From Rhodoluna sp. KAS3 (GTDB lineage: Bacteria > Actinomycetota > Actinomycetes > Actinomycetales > Microbacteriaceae), in contig NZ_AP026910.1 in the NCBI RefSeq assembly GCF_026000575.1, positions 1,116,001 to 1,180,000 on the forward strand: DNA of 64,000 bases, given 5' to 3'. Shown here piece after piece: positions 35,331 to 43,579 of the stretch. How positions within the stretch are numbered: position 1 is the first letter of the stretch; each line of letters starts with the position of its first letter. The notes beneath the pieces are model-generated. The model saw only the letters and a program-made list of their open reading frames with translations, was not told the DNA's origin and ran no database searches. The translations under genes were made by a program, and so were the position numbers.

Positions 35331-37421
35331 TTAGTCTTGGTACTTCTTTGATGGCCAGAAGAAGGTCTTCTTGGCCATAAACGCCAGTGCCGGCACAATC
35401 ACGGTACGTACCAACAGGGTGTCCAAAAGCACACCGATACAAACAATCACACCGATTTGGGCCAGCGCCACAAGCGGCAGAACACCCAAAACTGCGAATA
35501 CCGCTGCGAGCAGGATACCCGCACTGGTGATGACGCCACCGGTTGAGCTAAGCGCCTTAATCATGCCCTGCTTGGTTCCAAGGTGTTCGGCCTCTTCCTT
35601 TGCTCGGGTTACCAAGAAGATGTTGTAGTCAACACCAAGGGCAACCAAGAACAAGAAGCTGTAAAGGAACACGCTCAGGTCTAGGGCAGGGAATCCAAAA
35701 ACGTTGACGAACAGGAACCAGCCGGCGCCCATCGATGCAAAGAATGATGCAACTACGGTGACCAGCAGGAGCACCGGCGCCACGATTGCGCGGAGCAAAA
35801 GAACCAGCACCAAGAAGACCAGCAGCAAGATCAGCGGAATCACAATTAGCTGGTCGTGGGCGTATGCCTCTTTGACCTCAAGGGCCTGGGCATCTTGGCC
35901 ACCGACGGCAGCGTCGGCACCATCAACGGTGCCCACAGCTTCGCGAAGCGCAACGATTGATGCGTTGGCTTCCTCAGATTGTGCTGCTCCGTCAAGAATT
36001 ACGTCGATGCGCGCAATTGAGTCGTTTGAAGCTGTGACCTCTGCCGAAGCAACGCCATCAACGGTCAGAGCCGCTGCAACAACACTGTCAGCTTTGTCGA
36101 GGTTGCTGACCACGATGGTTGGCGAGGTTGAACCTGCCGGGAACGCCTCGGCCAAAACCTCAGAACCCACCACAGCCTCAGGAGTCTTCAAGAAACGGTC
36201 TGAGCTAGAAAGACCAACCTGAATTCCGCCAGCACCGGCGGCAAGGGCTCCAAGAATCAAAACACCGATTACAGAAACTGCCACCGGCTTCTTGCTAACC
36301 CCACGACCCAACTTGGCCCAAAGACCTGAGTCGCTCTTGTTCACGCCACCAAACTTTGGAACGAATGGCCAGAACAAACCGCGGCCAAAGACAACCAGTG
36401 CCGCTGGCAAGACTGCCAGTGCAGAGATCATGGCAATGACCACACCGGTGGCACACACGATTCCGAGTGCTCGGTTACCAGCAAGGTCGGCAAAGGTGAG
36501 GGTAAGAAGTGCGAGGGTTACTGTTCCACCCGATGCAATGATCGCTGGGCCAGCGCCGCGCAGGGCCTTGGCCATGGCTTCGTGACGGTCTTGGATGCCG
36601 AGCAGTTCTTCTCGGTAGCGAGCGATCAGCAATAGTGCGTAGTTTGTGCCCGCACCAAACACGAGCACGGAGAGAATTCCGGTAACCGATGCATCAGGGG
36701 TGATGCCAAACAGGTTGGCCACCTGACGAGCCAACTGACCCGCCATGCCATCTGCGGTGCCCACTACCAAAAGCGGAATCAACCAAAGCACTGGGCTGCG
36801 GTAGGTGATTAGAAGCAAGACCGCAACAACCACAACGGTTGAAAGCAACAGCGTAAAGTCAGCACCGGCAAATACTCCGGCGATGTCCGCCTGGAAACCC
36901 TCAGGCCCAGTTACATAAACATCGATTCCCGCGGGAGCACCGTCATCGGCAATCTCACGCAATTCGGCGACTCGGTCAGTGATTACCTCGGTCTCGTCTG
37001 ACTTTTCTAGCGGAACTGTTACCACGGCCACCTTGCCGTCTTCGGAAATCTGAGCCGGTGGCACAAACGCAGCACCATTCAACTCAGCGTTAGTGAACTC
37101 CAAGAACTTTTCGTTTACGCCACCGGTTGGCATGCCGGCCATCGGGTCAAAAGTGCCCTGCAACCAGGTAATTGCTTCTTCTGAAAATTCTGAATCAGAG
37201 GCATAGACAATGACAGCTGCGGTGGAGTCTGAACCGGGCAGGTCAGCCAGCTTTTCATCAACGATTACTGATTCTGCAGTTGCCGGCAAACCAACGCCCG
37301 GGTTGGTTTCAGTAGTGGCAGCCCTGAGTGGGCCAAAGGCCAACGCTGCAAAAATTAGGCCTAGCAGCAGGGTTACCCAAGCTGTTTTGCGGCCGGTGAT
37401 GAAACTGATTAAACCGTTCAT
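35331..37421 (-). CDS. MMPL/RND-family transporter
   Basis: 696-residue RND-type membrane protein with two repeats, each one helix, a large extracytoplasmic domain and five helices: first helix TAWVLLLGLIFAALAFG-like near residue 15, external domain about 45-180, helices about 190-330, second half from about 380. Proteins of this type export lipids or small molecules using the proton gradient. The ribosome binding site AAAGGGG lies before ATG 37421. The neighbours (MFS and ArsC) do not reveal a substrate. Confidence 0.88.
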   Translation of the reverse strand: MNGLISFITGRKTAWVTLLLGLIFAALAFGPLRAATTETNPGVGLPATAESVIVDEKLADLPGSDSTAAVIVYASDSEFSEEAITWLQGTFDPMAGMPTGGVNEKFLEFTNAELNGAAFVPPAQISEDGKVAVVTVPLEKSDETEVITDRVAELREIADDGAPAGIDVYVTGPEGFQADIAGVFAGADFTLLLSTVVVVAVLLLITYRSPVLWLIPLLVVGTADGMAGQLARQVANLFGITPDASVTGILSVLVFGAGTNYALLLIARYREELLGIQDRHEAMAKALRGAGPAIIASGGTVTLALLTLTFADLAGNRALGIVCATGVVIAMISALAVLPAALVVFGRGLFWPFVPKFGGVNKSDSGLWAKLGRGVSKKPVAVSVIGVLILGALAAGAGGIQVGLSSSDRFLKTPEAVVGSEVLAEAFPAGSTSPTIVVSNLDKADSVVAAALTVDGVASAEVTASNDSIARIDVILDGAAQSEEANASIVALREAVGTVDGADAAVGGQDAQALEVKEAYAHDQLIVIPLILLLVFLVLVLLLRAIVAPVLLLVTVVASFFASMGAGWFLFVNVFGFPALDLSVFLYSFLFLVALGVDYNIFLVTRAKEEAEHLGTKQGMIKALSSTGGVITSAGILLAAVFAVLGVLPLVALAQIGVIVCIGVLLDTLLVRTVIVPALAFMAKKTFFWPSKKYQD

Positions 37422-37473
37422 GATTGGTTCCCCTTTAAGTTTTTGTAATTCTGCTTGGTGCCGGTTTGCAGTG

Positions 37474-37914
37474 CTACTCGGCTAGACCAAGCTGTTCTGC
37501 GAGCTCAAGAATTCGATCGATGATGTCGTCTCGAATGAGTCGCGCACGTTCATCTCCCTTGATTCCCTGTTCTGCAGGCTCAACAATTGGCCATACCTCA
37601 ACATTCCCCTTCATGGTTGGGGTAGGTGCAACCTTCGCTTCGGTTCCCAGAACAATTACTCGGTCAACCGACTCGAATAGTTGTGGGTCAATAGTTTTTG
37701 GGTGTTCATCTCCGGTCGAAATGCCGATTTCGGAGAGCATGGCAACTGCATCGGCAGCCAGCTGCTCACCGGGCGCGGTGCCGGCAGAATAAACGTCTAC
37801 GTCTTCACCACCGATGTGCCGCATCAGGGCTGCTGCAGTTTGGGACTTGCCCGCGTTGTGAACGCAAACAAACATTACCGATGGTTTCAAATTTGACACT
37901 TTGTCTCTTCTCAT
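37474..37914 (-). CDS. ArsC-type arsenate reductase / low-molecular-weight phosphatase fold, single-cysteine type
   Basis: 146-residue protein with the PTPase P-loop VMFVCVHNAGKSQTAAALMR (CX5-S form) and the acidic DP-like region WPIVEPAEQG. It has the nucleophilic Cys but no second or third Cys, as in the mycothiol-dependent ArsC1/ArsC2 of Corynebacterium. It should form an arseno-mycothiol adduct reduced by mycoredoxin. Start ATG 37914; a GTG at 37899 is possible. No ArsR-type repressor or arsenite exporter is adjacent. Confidence 0.82.
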   Translation of the reverse strand: MRRDKVSNLKPSVMFVCVHNAGKSQTAAALMRHIGGEDVDVYSAGTAPGEQLAADAVAMLSEIGISTGDEHPKTIDPQLFESVDRVIVLGTEAKVAPTPTMKGNVEVWPIVEPAEQGIKGDERARLIRDDIIDRILELAEQLGLAE

Positions 37915-37967
37915 TGGGCAGAACTTCCAGCCACGTTTTCAGACTAGTCCTTGCCTCTAAAACTGAA

Positions 37968-37991
37968 AAACCCACCATCGCTGGTGGGCTC
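37968..37991 (-). terminator. Terminator after the second arsC gene
   Basis: CCCACCA-TCGC-TGGTGGG stem (37971-37988) followed on the minus strand by TTTTT. Confidence 0.85.
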
Positions 37992-38011
37992 TTCAAAAAC
38001 TACTTGGGTGA

Positions 38012-38422
38012 CTAAAACTTCTGGTCAATCTCAGCAATTAGCTCTTCGATGTGCGCACGAATCTTGTCGCGAATCGGACGAACCGCTTCAACGCCCTGAC
38101 CGGCTGGGTCATCGAGCACCCAGTCAAGGTAAGTCTTACCAGGGAAGAACGGGCAGGTGTCGCCACAGCCCATGGTGATTACATAATCTGAAGCCTTCAC
38201 AGCTTCATCGCTCAATACCTTTGGGGTGTTGGTGCTGATGTCGATGCCTTCTTCAAGCATTGCTGCAACGGCCGATGGGTTTACTTCATTCTTCGGAGCT
38301 GTTCCGGCTGAACGAACCTCGACTCGGTCACCGGCAAGTGCCTGTAGGTAACCTGCGGCCATCTGTGAACGGCCAGCGTTGTGAACACAAACAAATAGGA
38401 CGGATGCTTTTTTATCTGACAA
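38012..38422 (-). CDS. arsC: Arsenate reductase ArsC, CGDTCP type
   Basis: 136-residue low-molecular-weight PTPase-fold arsenate reductase. The P-loop is VLFVCVHNAGRSQMAAGYLQ and the redox segment ITMGCGDTCPFFPGKTYLDW carries two further Cys, the pattern of three-cysteine thioredoxin-type and related ArsC enzymes. This differs from the single-Cys copy 97 bp downstream, so the pair may use different reductants. The start is a TTG at 38422 with AAAAGAG upstream. Confidence 0.88.
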   Translation of the reverse strand: MSDKKASVLFVCVHNAGRSQMAAGYLQALAGDRVEVRSAGTAPKNEVNPSAVAAMLEEGIDISTNTPKVLSDEAVKASDYVITMGCGDTCPFFPGKTYLDWVLDDPAGQGVEAVRPIRDKIRAHIEELIAEIDQKF

Positions 38423-38511
38423 CTCGAACTCTTTTCTCTTTTATCGCAGTTCAAGTTTTACACTCTTGGGTCAGTAATAAAACCGAGTTTGCCAGTTGTT
38501 CACCCGCAAAT

Positions 38512-38913
38512 TTAGTGGGTCGGAATCCGATCGCGATCGTTGGTGACAACGCTGAATCCGTGTGGCATAGGTCGGCCGCTGGCATCAAGCCCAACAAACA
38601 CAATGTGGTCCACGGTCAAGATGTTTTTTTGGGTAATCATGTTGCGAACCTCGGCACGCATGGTGATTGATGTGTTGCCAAACTTTGTGGCGATCAGACC
38701 CATTTCGATTAGGTCACCTTCGATGGCCGAGGCCAAGAAATTAATCTCAGAGATGATTTTGGTAACAACTCGGCGGTTGCCTAATTGCAAGATTGCGTAA
38801 ATCGTGGCTTCTTCATCAATCCACTTCAGCAAACTGCCACCAAATAGGGTGCCGTTGGCATTCAGGTCTTCGGGCCTAACCCATTTACGGGTGGTGAATT
38901 CAATCTGTGACAT
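38512..38913 (-). CDS. Acyl-CoA thioesterase (hot-dog, YciA/ACOT type)
   Basis: 133-residue single hot-dog domain. The pattern VRPEDLNANGTLFGGSLLKW followed by IDEEATIYAI is the active-site segment of hexameric acyl-CoA thioesterases (Asn and Asp region), and FGNTSITMRAEV forms the central strands. It hydrolyses acyl-CoA to free acid and CoA; chain-length preference is unknown. Stands alone. Confidence 0.85.
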   Translation of the reverse strand: MSQIEFTTRKWVRPEDLNANGTLFGGSLLKWIDEEATIYAILQLGNRRVVTKIISEINFLASAIEGDLIEMGLIATKFGNTSITMRAEVRNMITQKNILTVDHIVFVGLDASGRPMPHGFSVVTNDRDRIPTH

Positions 38914-39021
38914 CTGCGCCGCTCTCTAGTCTCCATCGACTAGGTGTTTGTCTTAACAAACATTTCAACACAGATTGCCGTTTCACGCCACCGGCTGGGC
39001 GAAAGGGTGGCGAATATTGCG

Positions 39022-40650
39022 CTAGATGACGCCCATGGATAGAGAGGCGATAACAATGGCAGCAATTGCGACCACTACCGTAAGCCGGCTATTGCTGGCC
39101 GAGACAGACTTGAGTTTTTGTTCGAGTTCCGGATTCCTGGTCACTAGGTCGCCATTCTCAATCCGCGAGATTAGCGATTCCAAACGCTGAGGTAGCCCGA
39201 CCATTGCGGTTACGGTTGCCAGGATTTGCCGACCTGCGGCACCCGCAGTGCGGCGACCAGCACCGTTGATTAGCGCCCGGGCAAACGGGTCTACCGCATC
39301 CCACATGTTGAAGTCACGGTTGAGTGCGCTGGTTACTCCCGAAATCAGCGAGATGCTGCGGAACAGCAGCAGAAAGTTCTCTGGCATTTGGAATGGCAGT
39401 GTCCGCAGGATTTCGTTGAACTTGAAGGCAAAGGCACGGATTTCGCGAGGGTCAGTTTTGGTTAGGTCAGCCACCCCTAGGCCGGCAAAGCGCTCGAACA
39501 GTGCTGAGACTGCTCGCTCAAGCTGAACGGTATCGGCACTCGGCAAAAGAATGCCTAGCTTTTGGATGGCCTGTACATATGCCCTAGCGTCGCGTGCCAC
39601 AACCGCAAACAGAAGGGTTTGGAGATCCTGCTTGAGGGCCTCGCTCACCTCACCCATCATGCCGAAGTCAATAAAGGTCAGCGTAAACGGAACCGGAGAA
39701 TCCGGCCCGGCGGGGGTCACAAAAATGTTGCCTGGATGCGGGTCTGCGTGAAAAAAGCCAGTCACAAACATTTGCTGAAATGTGACTCTGGCCAATTCGG
39801 CGGCTACCTGGTTTGGATCGATTCCAACCGCCTCAAGCGCATCAACATCAGAAATCTTGATTGCTGAGACATCACTCAGCACCAGCACCTTTCGGGCTGA
39901 GCGCTCCCAAATGACAGTCGGTGTCGAGACCCAGGGGTCATTTGAAAAATCTTGGGCAAAGTGTTCGAGGTGCTGGGCCTCAACTCGATAGTCGATTTCT
40001 TGCAGGCAAGTAAATGCAAATTCCTCGACCAGCGCAGGTGCGTCTGCCCGCCGGTAAACCAAGCGGATTTTTGAGAGCCAGGTACCGACTTTTCTAATGG
40101 CTTTTAGGTCAACCTCAACGACCTCTTCAATGCCGGGCCTAAGTACCTTGACGATAACGTTCTCAAAGCCCAGGTCGGCAGCAAGTCCGGCCGACAGGGT
40201 GGCACGATATGCCTGCCCGAGCGAGGCGGCGGCGATTGGCTCAGTTGAAAATTCTTGGAATGCGCTGGCCAGCGGCAAACCCAATTGGCTTTCAATTTGC
40301 CTAACCACCGATTCAAACGGTTCGGGCGCAACCTCGTCTTGCAACCCCTCCAGCTCACGAGTGATCTCAACCGGTAAAACATCGATGCGGGCCGAGAGAA
40401 ACTGCCCAGCCTTGATGACCAAGCCACCCAAATCTGCGGCCAATTCTCTGAATCTTCTTGCCAGACGCTGAAGCCGGCGAGTGCGACTGGCCGCCACATA
40501 CTTTTTCAGACCAAACTTTGGCAGGAACAATTCAAACCACCAGGTCTGAACCAGCGCCAAGGCGGCAAATCTAAGAATTCGTCGATACCTGCGCTTGAGC
40601 GAGTGAGATGTCGCTGCCCGCGCTTGGGCATCCGAAAGGTGAGGCTCCAT
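39022..40650 (-). CDS. ABC1/UbiB-family atypical kinase with C-terminal membrane helix
   Basis: 542-residue protein of the UbiB/ADCK family. The hallmark KxGQ helix appears as GLVIKAGQFLSARIDVLP, followed by the Ala-rich nucleotide loop AAASLGQAYRATL, the Lys in VIVKVLRPG, the catalytic region FFHADPHPGNIFV and metal site TFIDFGMMGE. The last residues (LTVVVAIAAIVIASLSMGVI) form a membrane helix. These ATPases support lipid and quinone metabolism; in a menaquinone organism the role is unclear. It starts 3 bp after the PadR-like gene, so they are co-transcribed. Confidence 0.9.
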   Translation of the reverse strand: MEPHLSDAQARAATSHSLKRRYRRILRFAALALVQTWWFELFLPKFGLKKYVAASRTRRLQRLARRFRELAADLGGLVIKAGQFLSARIDVLPVEITRELEGLQDEVAPEPFESVVRQIESQLGLPLASAFQEFSTEPIAAASLGQAYRATLSAGLAADLGFENVIVKVLRPGIEEVVEVDLKAIRKVGTWLSKIRLVYRRADAPALVEEFAFTCLQEIDYRVEAQHLEHFAQDFSNDPWVSTPTVIWERSARKVLVLSDVSAIKISDVDALEAVGIDPNQVAAELARVTFQQMFVTGFFHADPHPGNIFVTPAGPDSPVPFTLTFIDFGMMGEVSEALKQDLQTLLFAVVARDARAYVQAIQKLGILLPSADTVQLERAVSALFERFAGLGVADLTKTDPREIRAFAFKFNEILRTLPFQMPENFLLLFRSISLISGVTSALNRDFNMWDAVDPFARALINGAGRRTAGAAGRQILATVTAMVGLPQRLESLISRIENGDLVTRNPELEQKLKSVSASNSRLTVVVAIAAIVIASLSMGVI

Positions 40651-40653
40651 TGA

Positions 40654-41226
40654 CTAGTCTTCGGCCAGAATTTTGTATAGCTTTCGGGTAACTTCATCAA
40701 CCAGTTCGGTGGCACGCATTTTTTGATTGCGATCACCACTTTGAGCAATACCCGATACTGCATTCGCAAACTTGGCTGAAGCAGTCAGGATGTTGTTGCT
40801 GCAGTCAGACGCACCTGAGTGGCGCTGGGTTGTCTCGGTCTCAGATGCCTCATTTTCCGACGAGTCGGTAGCTTGATCGAGGCTGGCCAGGTGAGCCGAA
40901 CCCGACTCGGTAAGCCTAAAGACCTTGCGATCTTCAAATAGCTCTGACTCAACCAAAGAACGCTCCAGGAGCGAATCAAGCTCCAGCGAGACGGTGCCAT
41001 CAGAAGGCTTTAAAGTTTTGCCGCTGGCAACACCAATTGCCCGAACAATCTGGGCTAAGTTTTTGTCACCCGAAGCAAGGGCCGCAAGGATGGAGTTTTG
41101 CAGGGCCTCAGGGGCCACTTTGACGGGTGTGTCTTTTGTGCCAAATCCGGTGCTGTTGTTCGAAATCATCTGCTTGACCGAATCAAAAATGTCGCGAAGT
41201 TCAGAGGGTAGCTGAGGGTTTTGCAC
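40654..41226 (-). CDS. PadR-like winged-helix regulator
   Basis: 190-residue protein with a winged-helix domain in the middle: ALQNSILAALASGDKNLAQI, LDSLLERSLVESELFEDRKV, FRLTESGSAHLASL, the layout of PadR-type repressors. The C-terminus (TASAKFANAVSGIAQSGDRN to the end) is helical like the PadR dimerisation region, linked by a Ser/Glu-rich spacer. It directly precedes the UbiB-like kinase gene and probably controls that operon. Start GTG 41226. Confidence 0.7.
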   Translation of the reverse strand: MQNPQLPSELRDIFDSVKQMISNNSTGFGTKDTPVKVAPEALQNSILAALASGDKNLAQIVRAIGVASGKTLKPSDGTVSLELDSLLERSLVESELFEDRKVFRLTESGSAHLASLDQATDSSENEASETETTQRHSGASDCSNNILTASAKFANAVSGIAQSGDRNQKMRATELVDEVTRKLYKILAED

Positions 41227-41307
41227 TTTTCCGCCTATCCATCAAAAGCACGCAAATTCTTGCGCACTATCCTCAAGCAAAAGGCGGCAGCAATTCATCC
41301 CAATAAT

Positions 41308-41577
41308 TTATTGAAAGAGTGCAAGTAAGTCGGCAACGTTGGCCTTCTCATTCAAAGGGTGCCTCATCGGAATCTGGCCGTTCACCAGGTAGGTGTTATT
41401 TCTACCCACCTTTTCTTTCACAACGTAGCCAGCAGCCACTAAGTCGTTCAATATTCCGGCGGTGGCTCGCGAGGTTATGCCTACCTTGGCCGCGATTTGA
41501 TCAATGGTTAGGTCCGGTGTTTGCACAAGCGCCACGAGAACGTGCCCATGGTGGGTGAGAAAGGTCCAATTAGCCAT
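41308..41577 (-). CDS. Small MarR/ArsR-like winged-helix regulator
   Basis: 89-residue protein consisting almost wholly of one winged helix: WTFLTHHGHVLVALVQTPDL, IDQIAAKVGITSRATAGILN (recognition helix), VKEKVGRNNTYLVNG (wing). It lies 11 bp after terC and so belongs to its operon, and sits across from the divergent SbtA-like gene, which makes both likely targets. No Cys pair for metal sensing is present. Confidence 0.8.
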   Translation of the reverse strand: MANWTFLTHHGHVLVALVQTPDLTIDQIAAKVGITSRATAGILNDLVAAGYVVKEKVGRNNTYLVNGQIPMRHPLNEKANVADLLALFQ

Positions 41578-41588
41578 AGTTCTATTGT

Positions 41589-42527
41589 CTATCGAGATTC
41601 CTTCTCAACTTCAATTTGCTTCGAACGGGTTGCCCGGAAACTTGCCGCAATTGCAATGAACAAGATAAGAACAATTACGCCCAATGAAATCGGGGTTGGA
41701 ATCTTGACGAAGTCATGTAGAGCCATCTTGATACCCACCCATATGAGAACAAAAGCCAATCCGACTTTGAGGTAAATGAACCTGTGCATGGAGTCTGCCA
41801 GCAGAAAGTACATGGCTCGGAGCCCAAGAATCGCGAACGCATTTGCCGAGAAAACTAGGAACGGTTCGGAAGTAACGGCAAAAATTGCCGGAATTGAGTC
41901 GACGGCAAAGACTATGTCGGTGAACTCGACCAAGACCAAGACCATAAGTAGCGGGGTGGCTACGAGCTTGCCATTTACCCGGATAGCCAACTTTTGACCA
42001 TGATACTCGGTGGTCGAAGGCACAACCCTTGAGAACCAACGGTAAAAAGCTGACTTGGAAGGATCTTCATGTTCTGCGCGTTTTCTGAGCATCTGGATTC
42101 CGGTGAATACCAAGAAGGCAGCAAACAGATAAAGCACCCAGGCAAAACTCTCGAGTATCGCGGCACCGGCTGCAATAAACAGCCCGCGGAAGACAAGTGC
42201 GCCAAGGACTCCGAGGAACAGAACGCGGTGCTGGTATTTTTTGGGGATCGCAAAACTGGCAAAAATAATTGCCCAGATAAATACGTTGTCGACGGCCAGC
42301 GACTTTTCAATCAGAAGTCCCGCAAAGTATTGCTGGCCATACTCGGCTCCGAAGCCGACCCAGATTGCCACACCAAAGAGCACTCCGATAACGACCCAGA
42401 ACAGTGACCAGAGCCCCGCCTCTTTGACCTTAATTTCGTGAGCGTGGCGGTGTGCAAATAGGTCTACCAACAGCATTGCAATGATGAGCCCAACAACCGA
42501 AAGCCACATCCATAGTTCGACATTCAT
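41589..42527 (-). CDS. TerC/Alx-family membrane protein
   Basis: 312-residue integral membrane protein with about eight helices. The TerC signatures are EKSLAVDNVFIWAIIFASFA (acidic residues in helix) and VEFTDIVFAVDSIPAIFAVT, matching the Alx/TerC group implicated in manganese export and tellurite resistance. I looked for the yybP-ykoY manganese riboswitch in the 89-bp divergent spacer and did not see it. Operon with the small winged-helix gene. Confidence 0.9.
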   Translation of the reverse strand: MNVELWMWLSVVGLIIAMLLVDLFAHRHAHEIKVKEAGLWSLFWVVIGVLFGVAIWVGFGAEYGQQYFAGLLIEKSLAVDNVFIWAIIFASFAIPKKYQHRVLFLGVLGALVFRGLFIAAGAAILESFAWVLYLFAAFLVFTGIQMLRKRAEHEDPSKSAFYRWFSRVVPSTTEYHGQKLAIRVNGKLVATPLLMVLVLVEFTDIVFAVDSIPAIFAVTSEPFLVFSANAFAILGLRAMYFLLADSMHRFIYLKVGLAFVLIWVGIKMALHDFVKIPTPISLGVIVLILFIAIAASFRATRSKQIEVEKESR

Positions 42528-42616
42528 GGCCGCCCCGTTCTTAAGTTGAAAAGTAATTACTGAATAGTTTTTCTTGTATTCTATTTCTTGTCAAATTTTC
42601 TCAAGGAAAGAAATAC
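42528..42616. promoter_or_regulatory. AT-rich divergent control region between terC and the SbtA-like gene
   Basis: 89 bp, strikingly AT-rich compared with flanking genes, with a repeated TTTCTTGT (at about 42567 and 42586). It must hold both promoters and is the natural place for the operator of the winged-helix regulator. AAGGAAAG precedes the SbtA-like start. Confidence 0.45.
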
Positions 42617-43579
42617 ATGCCGCAAACGCTCGAACTTGCCCTAGCCAACCTCTCTTCCCCGCCTGTTCTGGCCTTTGTGCTTGGGCTTTTGGTAGTTGCC
42701 ATGCGCAGCCAACTTTCGATTCCAAAGCAAATTTTTGACTTCATTTCGATTTATCTGTTGCTAGCCATTGGCCTCAAAGGCGGGGTGGCGCTAAGGACAG
42801 CTCCACTCGACGAGATCGTTTTGCCCCTGCTCCTTTCGGTTTCGCTCGGCATCGCACTCCCGCTAGTGGCGTTCGTGGTTCTGCGGCGGATAACCCGCCT
42901 AAGCCAGATGAATCGGGGCGCCTTGGCTGCGCACTACGGATCGACCTCGCTGGTTACTTTTACAGCCGGCCTAGTTTTTATCGAACAAGCCGGTTTGACC
43001 TTTGAAGGATTCTTGCCCTCGTTGCTTGCGGTCATGGAAGTGCCGGGCTTGGTTGTCGGAATTCTTCTGGCCAAAAAATGGAGTGAGTCACATTCCCTGA
43101 AACCCCTAATGCACGAGGTGTTCACCGGCAAGTCGATCGTGCTGCTGGTTGGCGGAATCGCTCTGGGTGCTATTACCGGTGCTACCGGCTTCGAAAAGGT
43201 TGAGCCGTTTTTCGGCAGCCTGTTTTCTGGAATGCTGACGATTTTTCTGCTGCAGCTCGGAATTCAAGCAGGCCAAAGCATTCGGGAGGCAAAGACAATC
43301 GACATCGGGCTGGTTGCCTTTGCCGTGCTGTTTCCGTTTGTGGCCGGATCGATCGGTGTTTTTGCAGCACAGGCAATCGGCATGAGCCAGGGTGGATCGA
43401 TTGCTTTTGGACTGCTTTGCGGCAGCGCCTCATACATCGCCGCACCAGCGGCAGTAAAACTATCGCTGCCATCGGCAAATCCTGGCTACTTTATTACCGC
43501 GGCCCTAGGAATTACCTTTCCGGTAAACCTATTGCTAGGAATACCGTTCTTGGCATGGCTGGCGGCAGTTATCAGTTAG
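42617..43579 (+). CDS. SbtA-like sodium-dependent bicarbonate transporter
   Basis: 320-residue membrane protein of the SbtA family (DUF897), about ten helices. Signature segments: [60 protein letters not shown] and [20 protein letters not shown]. In cyanobacteria SbtA imports bicarbonate and is gated by the PII-like SbtB; no SbtB gene is adjacent here. In a heterotroph it could feed carboxylases (anaplerosis) or transport another anion. Its stop overlaps the convergent icd stop (TTAG). Confidence 0.85.
   Translation: MPQTLELALANLSSPPVLAFVLGLLVVAMRSQLSIPKQIFDFISIYLLLAIGLKGGVALRTAPLDEIVLPLLLSVSLGIALPLVAFVVLRRITRLSQMNRGALAAHYGSTSLVTFTAGLVFIEQAGLTFEGFLPSLLAVMEVPGLVVGILLAKKWSESHSLKPLMHEVFTGKSIVLLVGGIALGAITGATGFEKVEPFFGSLFSGMLTIFLLQLGIQAGQSIREAKTIDIGLVAFAVLFPFVAGSIGVFAAQAIGMSQGGSIAFGLLCGSASYIAAPAAVKLSLPSANPGYFITAALGITFPVNLLLGIPFLAWLAAVIS

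Noticed and set aside
42528-42616. yybP-ykoY manganese riboswitch before terC
   Set aside because: The spacer is only 89 bp, AT-rich and shared with a divergent promoter; no paired elements of that riboswitch were seen.
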